Assembly (NCBI GenBank): GCA_964409245.1
Contig: CAYPCQ010000038.1
Location: 1-64,000, forward strand
DNA: 64,000 bases
Direction: 5' to 3'
DNA from: CAIMWS01 sp964409245
Lineage (GTDB): Bacteria; Verrucomicrobiota; Verrucomicrobiia; Limisphaerales; UBA1319
The position numbers and the translations under genes are program-made. Every line of letters starts with the position of its first letter. Position 1 is the stretch's first letter. This document shows, piece after piece, positions 62,365 to 64,000 of the stretch. The notes under the pieces were generated by a model, which saw nothing but the letters and a program-made list of their open reading frames with translations, was not told where the DNA came from and did not search any database.

Positions 62365-62816
62365 GGCGTGTTCCTGCCTTGGGGAAGGGATTGCGCCGCA
62401 GATTTTTTGCGCAAGCCGCGAAGTGAGCCGTCCCGATCTGATCGGGATAAGTGACGCATGACAATGGTTTTGCGCAAAAAGATCCGGCATACACGGCCGA
62501 TCCAATTGCCTGGGCATAGCTGAGACAGAACCCCGCTGGGGTTTTCGCGAATGTGGCGGACCGCTCAAGGAACCGCACCACCCCCTTTAAGGTCTTCTAT
62601 AAAATATTTTCTTTTGCAGAATTTAGAGTCTGCCCCCCAGCCTTGTGACTCCCAAAAGGGATTCGCCTCTTTCGCCATAAATCGTCCCCAAATGCAATGT
62701 CAATATGGATGGTAACGCGTCAATATTTATGGTTTGAATTACCCTCACCCTCATGCCAGGTGACGATCCGAAACGGTTCGGGTTGGGTCATGGGAGAAAT
62801 CAACCGTGGCGGGGAT
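62365..62816. other. Intergenic region with dispersed repeat
   Basis: 62389-62512 is the ~125-bp repeat (see next entry). The rest (62580-62816) is unusually AT-rich around 62590-62625 and 62696-62745 (CAATATGGATGGTAACGCGT, CAATATTTATGGTTTG) and holds no supported gene. Confidence 0.5.
62389..62512. repeat. ~125-bp dispersed repeat, copy 2 (inverted relative to copy 1)
   Basis: Contains CGTCCCGATCTGATCGGGAT. Its reverse complement aligns with 54105-54230 including ATCTGCGGCGCAAT and GTTGGAT(C) ends. It starts 25 bases after the permease stop, so its palindrome may influence 3' end formation. Confidence 0.7.
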
Positions 62817-63013
62817 TTACCATGAAATTCCGGCATCTTTGGCAATGCGCAGGGCCAGACCCGGTTTGATGGTCTGATGCCCATGAACGGGAACAGTGAT
62901 TATTTGCGCTCGCCAGTTTTGCCGAAAATAGGATGGCTGCCTTGGATACGCCTGAGTGCCCACCCCGCCTCGTTCAACAGCCGGCAGAGTTCCTTGCCGG
63001 TAATCGGTCTCAT
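62817..63013 (-). pseudogene. hicA: HicA toxin, one-base frameshift
   Basis: From the ATG at 63013: MRPITGKELCRLLNEAGWAL, then RRIQGSHPIFGKTGERK and a TAA. The G-S-H-x-x-F motif with the catalytic His of HicA mRNA interferases is intact. Adding one A in the AAATA run after G-E-R-K restores I-I-T-V-P-V-H-G-H-Q-T-I-K-P-G-L and A-K-D-A-G-I-S-W with a stop at 62817-62819, the normal HicA tail and a 65-residue protein. The gap length, 197 instead of 198 bases, agrees with a single deletion. The product as read is a 37-residue stub. Overlaps hicB by four bases (ATGA). Confidence 0.85.
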
Positions 63014-63216
63014 AGGGCGAGGCCAGCGGCTTCCACTTCGGGATCTGGCGACCGGCCTTCCTCCGTGATTACTTCAAGGCAACCGGTGGCAGCCTCGCGC
63101 AGGTTGGCGAGCAATTCCTCCATTGTCCCGCCCTGGGAATAGCAACCCGCCAAGGCGGGCACTTCCCCCCAGTAGCCGCCGCCTGGCTCCGGATGAATGA
63201 CCGCTTTGAAGATCAT
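63010..63216 (-). CDS. hicB: HicB-like antitoxin
   Basis: 68 residues from the ATG at 63216 (MIFKAVIHPEPGGGYWGEVP). The HicB core A-L-x-G-C-Y-S-Q-G-G-T-M-E-E-L-L-A-N-L-R-E-A is complete. The short type without a DNA-binding tail. It precedes hicA (hicBA order). Since the toxin is frameshifted, the antitoxin is now without a target unless the frameshift is a sequencing error. Confidence 0.9.
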   Translation of the reverse strand: MIFKAVIHPEPGGGYWGEVPALAGCYSQGGTMEELLANLREAATGCLEVITEEGRSPDPEVEAAGLAL

Positions 63217-63406
63217 TGAGAAAATCGGCGGCGGCATCAAACGCTATTTCAGGCTGTCCCCAGTGACGGCATTGATCATTTCTTTTGTTGAACCCGATCC
63301 TAATGGCCGGCTGACCTCTTTTCTTGCAAACACAGGTTTGGATCGCCGGCGCGCATTGGACGGTAATATCGTTGCCGAAAACACCGTTTTCGAGCAAGTT
63401 GGCTCC

Positions 63407-63631
63407 ATGTCGGTGCGTATCTCAGCCCATCCAGATATTTGTGGTGGACGCCCGGTGGTTCGCGGCACTCGTATCACCGTGCCGACGGTGCTCGAATTTT
63501 TAGCGGCGGGAGATTCTCCCGAGGATTTGCTCGATGAATATCCATCTCTGGCTCGCGCAGATATCCAAGCCTGTCTGGATTACGCTTCCCGGCTTATGGG
63601 TAACCGCTATTCCATCGCAACTCTGGTGTGA
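63407..63631 (+). CDS. DUF433 antitoxin-like protein
   Basis: 74 residues from the ATG at 63407; an open frame reaches 63197 but lacks family similarity. I-S-A-H-P-D-I-C-G-G-R-P-V-V-R-G-T-R-I is the DUF433 signature, with L-D-E-Y-P-S-L-A-R-A-D-I and A-L-x-Y-A following. These helix-turn-helix proteins usually precede a DUF5615 PIN-like toxin. Here the downstream ATG at 63647 opens only a 20-residue frame, so the partner is missing. Confidence 0.85.
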   Translation: MSVRISAHPDICGGRPVVRGTRITVPTVLEFLAAGDSPEDLLDEYPSLARADIQACLDYASRLMGNRYSIATLV

Positions 63632-64000
63632 ACGGCTTTCTTTAGGATGAAAACCTTCCGCGCCGGTCGTTTTTTCAACCGGGAGGCCGGATTGTCCGTG
63701 CCACGTTAGGCATCAGCTCAAAAGACGCTGGAACCAGATGACTGACTGAACGGATCGCCGCGCTGGCCCGGAGGTCGCGATAGCGGTCTGGTTCGGAAAT
63801 TGAAAACGCCGGTTGGAATCAGTGCCTGCTGAGCGTTGGAAAAGGTGCCGAATAAACGGTTAATAAACCGGACCGACAACATTTTCTTGGTTGAACACTG
63901 CCCTAAAGGTTGACCTCTTTTCACGGATTCCAATGATGCTCCCCAGCTTCCTATTTGCCTCCTTCCCTCCCCCGGCCGCCCCTTGACGCAGCATAGAATA
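63632..64000. other. Window end, no gene seen
   Basis: No gene supported. 63870-63925 (TTTTCTTGGTTGAAC... GTTGACCTCTTTTC) resembles 63282-63327 (TTTCTTTTGTTGAACC... GCTGACCTCTTTTC), so a short repeat flanks the DUF433 gene. Confidence 0.4.

Noticed and set aside
60256..62568. 770-residue minus-strand open frame
   Set aside because: Antisense of the APC permease; Gly/His/Asp-rich, no signal or domain.
1..64000. tRNA, rRNA, riboswitch and attL/attR searches by eye
   Set aside because: No cloverleaf-like, rRNA-like or known riboswitch core and no integrase gene was visible; a covariance-model scan would settle this.

Overview
The window is high-GC DNA from a free-living bacterium that looks like a Verrucomicrobiota member. 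This is an inference from gene content: secreted and Tat-exported Gfo/Idh/MocA oxidoreductases, DUF1080 domains, delta-60 repeat and Ig-like secreted proteins, an isolated type IV prepilin-like protein, many unusual glycoside hydrolases without SusC/SusD, RHS/YD fossils and REP-type repeats. No rRNA, tRNA, CRISPR array or phage module was recognised.

Layout. 0-8.5 kb: plus-strand exported proteins (GH116-like enzyme, parallel beta-helix protein, 1239-residue delta-60 repeat protein). 8.5-9.36 kb: repeat-rich spacer with an RHS fossil and REP hairpins. 9.36-13.4 kb: minus-strand Ig-domain protein, Gfo/Idh/MocA oxidoreductase and pilin. 13.8-17.2 kb: PIN-domain relic, then a two-gene unit of a Gfo/Idh/MocA oxidoreductase and a DUF1080-GH99 fusion. 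17.1-33.8 kb: a block bounded by two almost identical 776-bp direct repeats. It carries a minus-strand glycan cluster (three GH32-like beta-propeller enzymes including a canonical levanase/fructanase type, two six-hairpin glycosidase-like proteins, a GH78 alpha-L-rhamnosidase, a LamG fragment) and relics of a fructokinase and two sugar-porter transporters. The repeat arrangement fits integration of a circle by single crossover into the sialidase-like gene, but also a mis-assembly.

34-41 kb: a membrane spermidine-synthase-like protein, an S9 peptidase and an MFS transporter. 41.3-47.6 kb: a CzcCBA/CusCBA-type metal efflux operon led by a small Cys-rich protein. 47.6-50.4 kb: a graveyard region with an RHS fossil, REP hairpins, a truncated RAYT transposase, a VapBC pair and the 5' stub of a type III-like DNA methyltransferase. 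50.4-62.4 kb: housekeeping and envelope genes (Kef-type antiporter, YmdB phosphodiesterase, lone receiver domain, ferredoxin-ASKHA corrinoid activator-like protein, GH51 arabinofuranosidase, MscS channel, APC permease with a C-terminal domain). 62.4-64 kb: a dispersed repeat, a hicBA pair whose toxin is frameshifted, and a DUF433 antitoxin-like gene.

The glycan genes suggest a lifestyle of degrading plant or algal polysaccharides (fructans, rhamnosides, arabinosides, mannosides), with export by Sec or Tat and uptake by MFS porters rather than SusCD.
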